A DNA stretch of 20,824 bases, taken from Euplotes aediculatus (taxonomy: Eukaryota > Ciliophora > Spirotrichea > Euplotida > Euplotidae). Numbering within the stretch: the first letter of the stretch is position 1; every line of letters starts with the position of its first letter. The position numbers were made by a program, and so were the translations under genes. Below are positions 7,595 to 13,661 of the stretch, piece by piece. The stretch spans positions 1 to 20,824 of the forward strand of contig JAQGFW010002708.1 in the NCBI GenBank assembly GCA_030463445.1, written 5' to 3'. The notes under the pieces are model-generated. The model was not told where the DNA came from and searched no databases. It was given only the letters and a program-made list of their open reading frames with translations.

Positions 7595-7631
7595 GAAAAT
7601 ATTCCCGAAACCGTCGAAATTATTCCCGAAA
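7595..7631 (-). repeat. Direct repeats, 21-bp period, LytTR-site-like (upstream set)
   Basis: On the minus strand TTCGGGAATAATTTC (7630-7616) and TTCGGGAATATTTTC (7609-7595) are direct repeats exactly 21 bp apart. The motif matches the set at 7044-7078 (TTCGG, then TA-n-TTTC) but in opposite orientation. It lies about 75-110 nt before the preferred LytTR start codon, a normal place for an autoregulatory site. Confidence 0.7.
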
Positions 7632-7675
7632 GCGGTGTGATAAAAGACTATTCAATTGTAAAGACGTCTATCCTG

Positions 7676-7704
7676 AAAAAGCCATGACTATCTGCCATGG
7701 CTTT
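7676..7704 (-). terminator. Intrinsic terminator after the HsdR-N-like nuclease gene
   Basis: A 9-bp perfect stem, AAAGCCATG (7678-7686) with CATGGCTTT (7696-7704), and a 9-nt loop. Read on the minus strand, the hairpin is followed by a run of T (complement of the A-run 7676-7680). It lies about 60 nt after the stop of the minus-strand nuclease gene and insulates the LytTR gene. Confidence 0.75.
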
Positions 7705-7765
7705 ATGAGCATAACTCATTGTTCATAGAATAAGGTGCTCAATTATTTTACTTCACGAACCATTA

Positions 7766-8836
7766 TTAATAATTTTCAACTGTAGCTAATAACTCATTTT
7801 TGTACTTATAGATATCATCAATCGAATCCAGCAATTTTTTTTCACCATTTTCCTTTCCTTTATTAAATAATTCAAGGTACTTATTCGAAGAATTGAAATG
7901 TAAACGACACAATGGTTTACGATTGTTGTCATCCAAAAGAATACCAAAATAGGACTGTGTATCGCGAAAAGTAATTCTGTTTGATGGGAGGATTTCTCTA
8001 AGTATTGCCTTAACAATTTGGGAACCTTCTATTTCCTCCTGGGAAGTTAATATTTTGGGGCTATCGCTATTTTCATCGACACGATCCATATCAGATTCAT
8101 CCTTTGTTGGTACAGAATCATTTATATGTAATGCACTTTTTAATCTGAAACTAATTGATTCATTTATAAAATTTGAAATTGCCTTTCTTGTGTATTCTCG
8201 AAACGTAGTTAATCTGTTCGCTGTTATTGGTTTGTCATAAAATCTATTGACTAATAATCTAACCAAGTCATCTGAAGGTTGTTGCACTTCATTACCAAAT
8301 TCAGATTGAATTGCTTTTATGTACTTTAAAGCTTCAGCGGAGTCCAGTATATTATTTACATTGTAACCATTCTTCGTAAAATTTTCGAGTATAACCAGGT
8401 TGGTGTCTTTAAGATTCGACAAATCCAATGAGAAAAAAGGTTTCTCATCCATAATATTTGGCTTCTCCAGATCAGCATAAAAATTGTATTGATGACCGTT
8501 AGTGAGTACACCAAATCTTGCTTTAGATACGTGGAAATAACGATGTAACTGGGAATTATGAGCATCAACAGTTTCCTTCCAATGTTTACATTCAATAATT
8601 AATATTGGCTCTCCATCTCTTTTTATTACATAATCCACTTTTTCTCCTTTCTTAGTCCCGATATCACAAATAAATTCAGGAATTACTTCAGTAGGATTAA
8701 AAATATCGTAACCCAATATCTGAATGAATGGCATTACAAATGCATTTTTTGTTGCCTCTTCAGTGTTTATCTGAGACTTTAATGCATCTACACGTTGGTG
8801 TAATTGTTCCAATCTGAATTTCAAATCTTTTTCCAT
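7766..8836 (-). CDS. Stand-alone type I restriction HsdR N-terminal-like nuclease
   Basis: 356 residues from ATG at 8836; an upstream TTG at 8896 would overlap the preceding gene and is unlikely. The N-terminal 130 residues form an HSDR_N (PF13588-like) PD-(D/E)XK domain: E26/E27 in NTEEATK, D68 in EKVDYV, E82-x-K84 in LIIECKHW, and the downstream Q96-x-x-R99-Y. There are no helicase motifs, and no hsdM or hsdS gene is nearby, so this is an orphan rather than a type I system. A helical, charged middle (about 150-275) leads to a C-terminal domain with LCRLHFNSSNKYLELF, a segment I recall in other stand-alone members. It is AT-rich relative to the flanks. It is the last gene of a three-gene operon, 10 nt after the upstream stop. 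Confidence 0.85.
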   Translation of the reverse strand: MEKDLKFRLEQLHQRVDALKSQINTEEATKNAFVMPFIQILGYDIFNPTEVIPEFICDIGTKKGEKVDYVIKRDGEPILIIECKHWKETVDAHNSQLHRYFHVSKARFGVLTNGHQYNFYADLEKPNIMDEKPFFSLDLSNLKDTNLVILENFTKNGYNVNNILDSAEALKYIKAIQSEFGNEVQQPSDDLVRLLVNRFYDKPITANRLTTFREYTRKAISNFINESISFRLKSALHINDSVPTKDESDMDRVDENSDSPKILTSQEEIEGSQIVKAILREILPSNRITFRDTQSYFGILLDDNNRKPLCRLHFNSSNKYLELFNKGKENGEKKLLDSIDDIYKYKNELLATVENY

Positions 8837-8846
8837 AAGTGTTTTT

Positions 8847-9080
8847 TTATTTCTCCCACCCGCAAAGGGTCTTTCGCAGTTTTCGGGCTTCCTCAAGGGT
8901 TACCTGGATTATCGGATGTTTGCAGGCCTTTAGGCCGCGGCAGTTTTCTATGTAGTGGTATTTGGTGGCATTCGGGCTGTCGCATAGGTAGACGCTTTTT
9001 TTCTCAGCGCATTTATAACTGGATAGAATCAACAGCAAAAAGCCAAGTCGTTTCACTTTATTTTTTATCTCGTATGACAT
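8847..9080 (-). CDS. Small exported Cys/His protein, 'CRGL...VTLEEA...LCGW' family
   Basis: 77 residues from ATG at 9080. A hydrophobic N-terminus (RLGFLLLILSS) suggests export. The body carries V-Y-L-C-D-S-P-N-A-x-x-Y-H-Y-x-x-N-C-R-G-L-K-A-C-K-H and ends VTLEEARKLRKTLCGWEK. This H-x3-C, E-A and final C-G-W pattern recalls short treble-clef-like zinc modules found alone or at the ends of nucleases. I recall similar unnamed small proteins in other Bacteroidota, but no function is known. Its ATG overlaps the 3' end of the upstream gene by 16 nt, implying translational coupling. An alternative TTG start at 9092 is less likely. Confidence 0.72.
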   Translation of the reverse strand: MSYEIKNKVKRLGFLLLILSSYKCAEKKSVYLCDSPNATKYHYIENCRGLKACKHPIIQVTLEEARKLRKTLCGWEK

Positions 9081-9274
9081 TCCCGGCAGCAATAATAACA
9101 GCCATCGGATTTCCGATATTTATTCTTTGCTGCAGCTACTGCTTCACGGCAAGAAAAATACTCGCCCAACGGAATTCTGTTATGCTGGGTTGGAAAAAAC
9201 CGGCAGTCGGAAATATGTACTTCCCGATAGCCATCAAGCTGTGGTACCAGATTCAAATAAAAAAACTGCTTCAT
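9065..9274 (-). CDS. Small Cys/His-rich protein, '...GCYYCCRECH' family
   Basis: 69 residues from ATG at 9274. No clear signal peptide. It carries V-H-I-S-D-C-R, L-G-E-Y-F-S-C-R-E-A, then S-D-G-C-Y-Y-C-C-R-E-C-H at the C-terminus: six Cys and several His, a likely zinc-binding knuckle. I recall unnamed Bacteroidota proteins with the same H-x3-C, S-C-x-E-A, G-C-x-x-C, C-H order. It is the first gene of the operon with the CRGL protein and the HsdR-N nuclease. A promoter-like box lies just upstream. Confidence 0.72.
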   Translation of the reverse strand: MKQFFYLNLVPQLDGYREVHISDCRFFPTQHNRIPLGEYFSCREAVAAAKNKYRKSDGCYYCCRECHTR

Positions 9275-9292
9275 AAAACTGGATGATACACT

Positions 9293-9300
9293 CAAAACTA
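9293..9300 (-). promoter_or_regulatory. -7 promoter element of the Cys-rich/nuclease operon
   Basis: On the minus strand TAGTTTTG matches TAnnTTTG exactly, about 19 nt before the ATG at 9274. No good -33 box is seen. Confidence 0.35.
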
Positions 9301-9345
9301 ATGAGTGCAGACCAGTCTATTTTCCGGGAAACCGTAAAGCTGCAT

Positions 9346-10011
9346 TTAAATGATACCCAGTTCCTTGCAGAACCCGATCAGTTGTTCATTCGTGGCGAAG
9401 TCATGCTCTTCTCTTAGCAGGCTCAATCTTTTCTCTACGCTGCTCAAGCCAGCCGGACGAATATTCTGCTCCTGCAAACAGGCGGGAATGTCTTTCTGGC
9501 GAATGCCATCCGCCAGCATTTTTAATAAGGCAATATCATACGTGCTGAATTCAAAGGCATTTTTACTTTCCAGCAATTGCCTGAGGTGCCGGGGGAAATA
9601 ACGCTGGTTATTGGACAGATTTTCAATTGCCAGGCGCAGTTCCTTTGCATCACTCCGGGCTTTTCGTACATAACCATCTACCTCAAATTTTTTGAAGAGT
9701 TGTTGAATGGTAGCAGGTTTGTTTTCCGCAGAAAATACCAGGATCTTCAAATCAGGCTGAAGCACTCTAGCGGATGGTATGAGTTGAAGTCCGCTCCTGA
9801 GTTGCTGCGGTTGGCCATCTTCTTCAAAATGTAAGTCCGTGATCAGCAGATCATAGGATTGCTTGCGATCAACGGCCTGTCTGAGCTGTTTCAGGGCATC
9901 ATCACAATAATAGACATAGTCGATCTCTCTGATACCCAACTCTTCCATCACTTTTTGTAAGGAGAGATTGGAGGTTTCATGGTCTTCCGCGATTAATACC
10001 TTATTTATCAT
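9346..10011 (-). CDS. Response regulator (receiver plus LuxR-like HTH)
   Basis: 221 residues from ATG at 10011; a TTG at 10023 is an alternative. The N-terminal receiver has the acidic pair E9/D10 (IAEDHE), phospho-acceptor D59 (LLITDLHF), and a conserved Lys near 117 (YVRKARSD). The C-terminal 65 residues form a LuxR/NarL-like helix-turn-helix, beginning F-S-T-Y-D-I-A-L-L-K-M-L-A-D-G-I-R-Q-K-D-I, less canonical than NarL. The start overlaps the kinase stop by 11 nt, so the two are translationally coupled and surely cognate. Its targets are unknown; the small peptide gene upstream of the kinase and the divergent region are natural candidates. Confidence 0.9.
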   Translation of the reverse strand: MINKVLIAEDHETSNLSLQKVMEELGIREIDYVYYCDDALKQLRQAVDRKQSYDLLITDLHFEEDGQPQQLRSGLQLIPSARVLQPDLKILVFSAENKPATIQQLFKKFEVDGYVRKARSDAKELRLAIENLSNNQRYFPRHLRQLLESKNAFEFSTYDIALLKMLADGIRQKDIPACLQEQNIRPAGLSSVEKRLSLLREEHDFATNEQLIGFCKELGII

Positions 10012-11695
10012 ACACAGGCGCAAATGGTAAGTGAATTTCGATTGTCAGTCCCGTTGGCTGATGTTGCCCAAAACTAATACGCCCGTTTAACTCAAGAATC
10101 CGGTTTTCCGTATTCCTGAGTCCATTGCCAAATTTGGATGCTTGCGGGAAGCCGATTCCATCATCTGTATACCTGATTTTCAATGCCTGATGATCTTTTT
10201 CAAATTTCACCACTACCAGCGATGCCTTACTATGCTTCCGCATATTGACCATTAACTCCTGCAGCACCTGCTCCAGGTTTTTTTTCGCGTTGGAATCCAG
10301 GTTTTTCCAATAATCCGGCTCATTACCTACAATCACCACCCTGGTAGTTTCGGATGCAAATCCCTTTAATAAATCGTTTATGGATTGGTGATAGGAACCG
10401 GCTGCAGGTTTTTCATCCGGAGCTTCATAAGAGATATCCCGCGATTTTTCATACAGTTCCTCAATGTTATCGAGCAGTTCATTTTTATCCAGCGCTTCTT
10501 TGTGTTCGATGGTGGTCATAATCCGGTAGAGTCCATTCGCCACCACATCATGCACTTTCTGCGAGGTCTTTAACTGTTGCTCCTGAAGTGATTGTTCAAA
10601 TTGTAACTGGAGCTGCTCTTTCCTTTTACGTTGCCTGTTCATCCCGAAAATAATAAGGCCAATCAGGCCCACCACCAGGGTACCGCCAATCCATTGTTGC
10701 CGAAACAGCAATAACTCTTTTTCCGTATTTGCATTTAAGAGCTCAAGGTTTTCGGCCTTAGTTTTTGCTGCCTCATAGCGGACCAATGCAAACTGGTTTC
10801 TTGCCGTGTTGCGTGCATTTTGCAGGCTGTCTGATAAACGCATATATTCCGTCACATATCTCTTTGTATCTGCTGGCGCAGCTAAGGGAATAAGTTTCTG
10901 CAGCGCTTCCAGTTCATCATCCACACTGTTTAAACCGGATGCAACTGCATACATATTGGAGGCATAGTACAAAGCAGAATCAGGTCTGGTTGTGGAATAA
11001 TAATCTGCCAGGTGCGAATAACTGGCATTCAATCCCCATTGATCCTCAAGAGCAATGCGTATATTCAGCGCGAACCAGAAATCCGGTAAGGGATTGAAAT
11101 CCCTGTTTTGCAGCCATTTGGTCCTGGCCAGATTTGATTTTACTCTTGCCAGGTTAATCGGATTGAAAACCGTATCATTTGCAATAATTTTAAGCAGCTC
11201 TATCGCTTTCGCATAATCACCCTGTTTCTGATAGGCGACCGCCAGGTTATTGCGGGCAATAGTTTTAAAGTTGGCATCGGTGGTCAATTCAAGGGTTTGC
11301 TGGTAATAGAGAATGGCATCGATATAATTATCAAGGGTAAGATTGTTGGAGCCCAGCAGGTTATAGACCGCCTGGTAATAGGGCTTTTTATCTTCGGTTT
11401 CTTCTTTCAGATAACCCAATGCGGCCAGCAGGGTCTCAATGCTTCCAAAATAATCGCCGGCATCATGCTGGATGATGGCCATATAATTCAATGCAGAAGC
11501 GATTTCTAGAGAATCGGTGGATTGGGTAGCCACTTCATTGAAATAATAAAAGGCGGAATCGGGTTGCGAGTTGAGCAGTTCCATGGCGGTGGAAAAGCCC
11601 GAATTGGAGGTTGGAGCCGGCGCTGGTTCAGGTTGTTGGCAACCGATCAGCACCATGAATAAAAGGATAAGGCCTGAAATGTTTGAAAGAGACAT
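10001..11695 (-). CDS. TPR lipoprotein sensor histidine kinase (HisKA_3 / NarX-like)
   Basis: 564 residues from ATG at 11695. This start gives a clean lipoprotein signal with lipobox V-L-I-G-C (Cys19). An in-frame ATG at 11746 would put a terminator hairpin inside the gene and bury the signal. The N-terminal half (about 30-275) is TPR-like helical repeats expected in the periplasm, followed by a coiled coil, one membrane span (about 335-353) and a basic stop-transfer segment. The kinase core has His382 in KVHDVVANGL, N-box E-L-M-V-N-M-R-K-H around 481-489, G1 DDGIGF (511-516) and G2 GNGLRN (523-528). This is the common Bacteroidota sensor type. It is coupled by overlap to the response regulator. 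Confidence 0.9.
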   Translation of the reverse strand: MSLSNISGLILLFMVLIGCQQPEPAPAPTSNSGFSTAMELLNSQPDSAFYYFNEVATQSTDSLEIASALNYMAIIQHDAGDYFGSIETLLAALGYLKEETEDKKPYYQAVYNLLGSNNLTLDNYIDAILYYQQTLELTTDANFKTIARNNLAVAYQKQGDYAKAIELLKIIANDTVFNPINLARVKSNLARTKWLQNRDFNPLPDFWFALNIRIALEDQWGLNASYSHLADYYSTTRPDSALYYASNMYAVASGLNSVDDELEALQKLIPLAAPADTKRYVTEYMRLSDSLQNARNTARNQFALVRYEAAKTKAENLELLNANTEKELLLFRQQWIGGTLVVGLIGLIIFGMNRQRKRKEQLQLQFEQSLQEQQLKTSQKVHDVVANGLYRIMTTIEHKEALDKNELLDNIEELYEKSRDISYEAPDEKPAAGSYHQSINDLLKGFASETTRVVIVGNEPDYWKNLDSNAKKNLEQVLQELMVNMRKHSKASLVVVKFEKDHQALKIRYTDDGIGFPQASKFGNGLRNTENRILELNGRISFGQHQPTGLTIEIHLPFAPVYDK

Positions 11696-11704
11696 GGAAC
11701 AGGA

Positions 11705-11743
11705 AAAATAAAAAAAATAAGGCAAGCTTGCACTTGCCTTATT
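11705..11743 (-). terminator. Intrinsic terminator between the small peptide gene and the kinase gene
   Basis: An 11-bp perfect stem, AATAAGGCAAG (11716-11726) with CTTGCCTTATT (11733-11743), 6-nt loop. On the minus strand it is followed by TTTTTTT and more T (complement of 11705-11717). It begins only 5 nt after the stop of the peptide gene and ends about 10 nt before the kinase ATG, so kinase expression depends on read-through or processing. Confidence 0.88.
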
Positions 11744-11748
11744 CATTC

Positions 11749-11904
11749 TTATCCTTTTCCTTTGGGAGGTGGTGGCGGAATATGTCCGGTTTCACCGCCG
11801 GTATCGCTGGTAGTTACAACACCAGGATCATCCTGGATGGGATCGTTTACGGGTTGAGTTGCGGAGCCTAATCCCAATAGAAGGGATATCAATATGTAAA
11901 ACAT
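11749..11904 (-). CDS. 51-residue exported Gly/Pro-rich peptide
   Basis: ATG at 11904, TAA at 11749-11751. The N-terminus MFYILISLLLGLGSATQ looks like a signal peptide. The mature part is acidic, then Thr/Gly-rich, and ends G-H-I-P-P-P-P-P-K-G-K-G. The gene has no transmembrane tail and no cysteine, so it is not a lipoprotein. It is followed at once by a strong terminator, a sign of a real transcript end. It lies directly upstream of a sensor kinase/regulator pair in the same direction, so a role as a signal or a regulated output is possible. I do not recognise a named family. A frame this short could be fortuitous, but signal peptide plus terminator argue against that. Confidence 0.6.
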   Translation of the reverse strand: MFYILISLLLGLGSATQPVNDPIQDDPGVVTTSDTGGETGHIPPPPPKGKG

Positions 11905-11976
11905 TTTGATTAAATTTTAAAAATGATAGAATCTTGCGCCAGGTCTTTTTGAACCAGCGCGGGGTTTTGAAAAGGA

Positions 11977-11996
11977 TCCAGGAAGCGCTTCCTGGA
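11977..11996. repeat. 20-bp perfect palindrome
   Basis: TCCAGGAAGC pairs with GCTTCCTGGA with no spacer. A short T5 run follows on the plus strand. It lies about 75 nt upstream of the small-peptide start codon. Position and perfect symmetry suit a dimeric regulator site; a terminator is less likely because no gene ends nearby. Confidence 0.6.
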
Positions 11997-12082
11997 GTTT
12001 TTGGGAAGTGGGTGAGAGCAGGAGAGATGGCGACCGGAAACTGCTTCCCAGGTCAATCAACCGATGCCACCGATCCTACCCT

Positions 12083-12139
12083 CTGAAATCAATGCTGTAC
12101 AGAAATCCAATTAGCAAGAAAGGAATCAATTGATTTCAG
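12083..12139. repeat. 11-bp inverted repeat with 35-nt loop
   Basis: CTGAAATCAAT (12083-12093) and ATTGATTTCAG (12129-12139) are exact complements. The right arm also overlaps a 12-bp palindrome AATCAATTGATT (12124-12135), and the loop holds CTGTACAG. In RNA this would fold as a long hairpin. Confidence 0.55.
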
Positions 12140-12161
12140 GATCGAAAATAATCTGCGTTAG

Positions 12162-12240
12162 AAGGCTGATTATCAAACGATTCCGATAATTCCGCTAATT
12201 CCGGTGAGATTCCGATAATTCCAGTCAATCAGCTTTTTTT
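12162..12240 (+). terminator. Large-loop stem followed by T7 just before the membrane protein gene
   Basis: GCTGATT (12165-12171) pairs with AATCAGC (12227-12233), extended outward by A-T and G-T pairs, and is followed by seven T to 12240. The loop is the 9-mer repeat tract. Because it ends 5 nt before the ATG at 12245 it looks like a leader attenuator, or the end of a small RNA. The big loop makes it a weak terminator. Confidence 0.3.
12180..12226. repeat. Five tandem 9-mers (ATTCCGATA type)
   Basis: ATTCCGATA (12180), ATTCCGCTA (12189), ATTCCGGTGAG (12198), ATTCCGATA (12209) and ATTCCAGTC (12218) stand head to tail with 9, 9, 11 and 9 nt steps. They end 18 nt before the start codon at 12245, so they may be regulator half-sites or a slippage-prone tract. 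Confidence 0.75.
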
Positions 12241-12244
12241 CGAT

Positions 12245-13180
12245 ATGTTTCCTGATTACAAAAACCTTATTCTATCCAATTACAAAAAGCAATTGGCGCA
12301 ACATATGCTGCCTTTAGCCCTCGTTAAACCTAGTCCGGGCAAGCTGCGGGACGAGTGTTTAAAAATTTGTGAGGACCGATTTGATTCCCGCGACTTAAAG
12401 ACACTCAGGGAATTTTTCGGTGTTGTAAAAACAAAGGAGGATTGTATCAGGGCGATTGAGCGATTGGAGCTTGATAAGTTCAAGCCACTGATTAATTTTC
12501 TGAAAGGGGAGACGGAAGATCCTAATGAGAGGAATATTGAGTTGCTGGCCTGGTTAATTGATTTTCAGCCAAGGCCCTATGAGTATGGAAGGAAGTATGG
12601 AAGAATGGAAGAGGGGGGAATGGAAGATGGAGGAAAGGAAGAGCGTAGCTTGGAGGAGGAAACAAAGGAGACAGGAGACGGGAAGCAGGAAACTGGGGAG
12701 AAAGGAGGAATGGAAGAGGGAGGAATGGAGAAAGGAGGAATGGAACCTGCGGGTTTGGTGCCCAGGAAAAAAGCCGGACTATTAAAATGGTTAATTCCGG
12801 GGGCTATGGCGGTTATTGCAGCTACCGGTTTCTCTATTATGAAATTCAGGGAAAAGCCGCCAGCCATACAAACATTTGTAGATGATACGGCTTCCTGTAT
12901 GTACTGGACAGGTGAAAAATACAAAGCAGTTCCCTGCAATTCAAGTGCGGGTGCAGCAACAGTCATTGCTCTTGACACCTTTCAACTCAACAATTTTAAA
13001 AGAGTACTGCAGATTGATACAATAACCCTAAAATCTACCGGCAAACTCTGGTATTTAAAACGTAATAAATCTTTGGAAATATTTACTGCTCCGGGGAATC
13101 ATCCCGAAGAACTGAACAAGCAACTCAAACCGCTTTCGGCTTATATGATTAAGAAATACATCCTTAAGAATGACAAATGA
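12245..13180 (+). CDS. Single-pass membrane protein with uncharacterised Bacteroidota N-terminal module and low-complexity linker
   Basis: 311 residues. Residues 1-112 form a helical soluble module (L-R-D-E-C-L-K-I-C-E-D-R-F-D-x-R-D-L-K-T-L-R-E-F-F-G, later N-I-E-L-L-A-W-L-I-D-F-x-P-R-P-Y). From memory, this module recurs at the N-terminus of many unnamed Chitinophagaceae proteins, often before a membrane span; its function is unknown. A Glu/Gly/Met-rich linker (about 119-168, repeated GGMEE/GGMEK) leads to one membrane span (179-198). The C-terminal 110 residues face the other side, with paired Cys (ASCMYW and VPCNSS) that could form a disulfide. The gene overlaps the following GNAT gene by 11 nt. 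Confidence 0.75.
   Translation: MFPDYKNLILSNYKKQLAQHMLPLALVKPSPGKLRDECLKICEDRFDSRDLKTLREFFGVVKTKEDCIRAIERLELDKFKPLINFLKGETEDPNERNIELLAWLIDFQPRPYEYGRKYGRMEEGGMEDGGKEERSLEEETKETGDGKQETGEKGGMEEGGMEKGGMEPAGLVPRKKAGLLKWLIPGAMAVIAATGFSIMKFREKPPAIQTFVDDTASCMYWTGEKYKAVPCNSSAGAATVIALDTFQLNNFKRVLQIDTITLKSTGKLWYLKRNKSLEIFTAPGNHPEELNKQLKPLSAYMIKKYILKNDK
12599..12748 (+). repeat. 15-bp coding tandem repeats (GGAGGAATGGAAGAG type)
   Basis: Two blocks of three 15-bp units each: 12599-12643 and 12704-12748, for example GGAGGAATGGAAGAG (12704), GGAGGAATGGAGAAA (12719) and GGAGGAATGGAACCT (12734). The length keeps the reading frame and encodes G-G-M-E-E-like pentapeptides. The tract between is also almost all purine, giving a strong strand asymmetry over about 150 bp. 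Confidence 0.85.
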
Positions 13181-13661
13181 ACTTGCCATTAGCCTGCGAC
13201 CAACAACTGCAGAAGATTTAGAATGGCTATTCAAATTTCAATTGGATCCTGAAGCCAATTATTTAGCGGCATTTACTTCTGCTGATCCATCAGATAAAAC
13301 TGCCTTTATAAATAAACATCTCAAACTACTGGCCGACCCAACCATCAATAACCAGACGATACTGGTTGGCGATACCATCGCCGGCAGTATTGCCAAATTT
13401 CTAATGAGAGGCGAAGCAGAAATAACCTACTGGATCGACAGAAAATTTTGGAAACAAGGTATCGCCACCCAGGCATTACAACAATTTCTGCAGCTGGAAC
13501 CCACCCGGCCCTTATACGGAAGAACCGCATTCGATAATTTTGGCTCCCAGCGTGTACTGGAGAAATGCGGTTTTGTAAAGATTGGAACAGATTCCGGTTA
13601 TGCCAATGCCCGGCAGGCTGAAGTTGAAGAATATATTTATCGGCTTTCAGGAATTGAGTAA
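13170..13661 (+). CDS. GNAT-family N-acetyltransferase
   Basis: 163 residues of the Acetyltransf_3 (RimJ/RimL-like) type. It starts S-L-R-P-T-T-A-E-D-L-E-W-L. The acetyl-CoA motif A region is EITYWIDRKFWKQGIATQAL, with the K-Q-G-I-A-T loop, and motif B is FDNFGSQRVLEKCGFVKIG. Such enzymes transfer acetyl from acetyl-CoA to amines on proteins or small molecules; the substrate cannot be told from sequence. The start ATGACAAATGA overlaps the end of the upstream gene by 11 nt, so they are translationally coupled. Its 3' end overlaps the convergent isomerase gene by 25 bp. Confidence 0.9.
   Translation: MTNELAISLRPTTAEDLEWLFKFQLDPEANYLAAFTSADPSDKTAFINKHLKLLADPTINNQTILVGDTIAGSIAKFLMRGEAEITYWIDRKFWKQGIATQALQQFLQLEPTRPLYGRTAFDNFGSQRVLEKCGFVKIGTDSGYANARQAEVEEYIYRLSGIE

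Larger units (their letters stand above)
11905..12244. other. Structured divergent intergenic region (340 nt)
   Basis: No protein-coding frame is supported here. It separates the minus-strand peptide/kinase cluster from the plus-strand membrane protein gene and should hold both promoters, though no clean TAnnTTTG box was found. It contains a 20-bp palindrome, an 11-bp inverted repeat pair, five tandem 9-mers and a T7-tailed stem, listed separately. A small RNA or a long structured leader is possible. Confidence 0.6.

Noticed and set aside
7762-7773. 12-bp AT-only palindrome ATTATTAATAAT at the nuclease stop codon
   Set aside because: Low-complexity AT sequence with no T-tract; likely chance. 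The real terminator lies at 7676-7704.
8837-8896. N-terminal extension of the HsdR-N-like nuclease from a TTG at 8896
   Set aside because: It would overlap the upstream CRGL gene's 3' end, uses TTG, and adds 20 residues without family likeness. ATG at 8836 fits the operon spacing.
11696-11746. Upstream ATG (11746) as the kinase start
   Set aside because: It would place the terminator hairpin and T-tract inside the gene and give a poor signal peptide. ATG at 11695 yields a standard lipoprotein signal.
12577-12978. Minus-strand frame of 133 codons opposite the repeat-bearing membrane protein, rich in Ser/Pro
   Set aside because: Its S-I-P-P-S composition is just the complement of the purine-rich 15-bp repeats.
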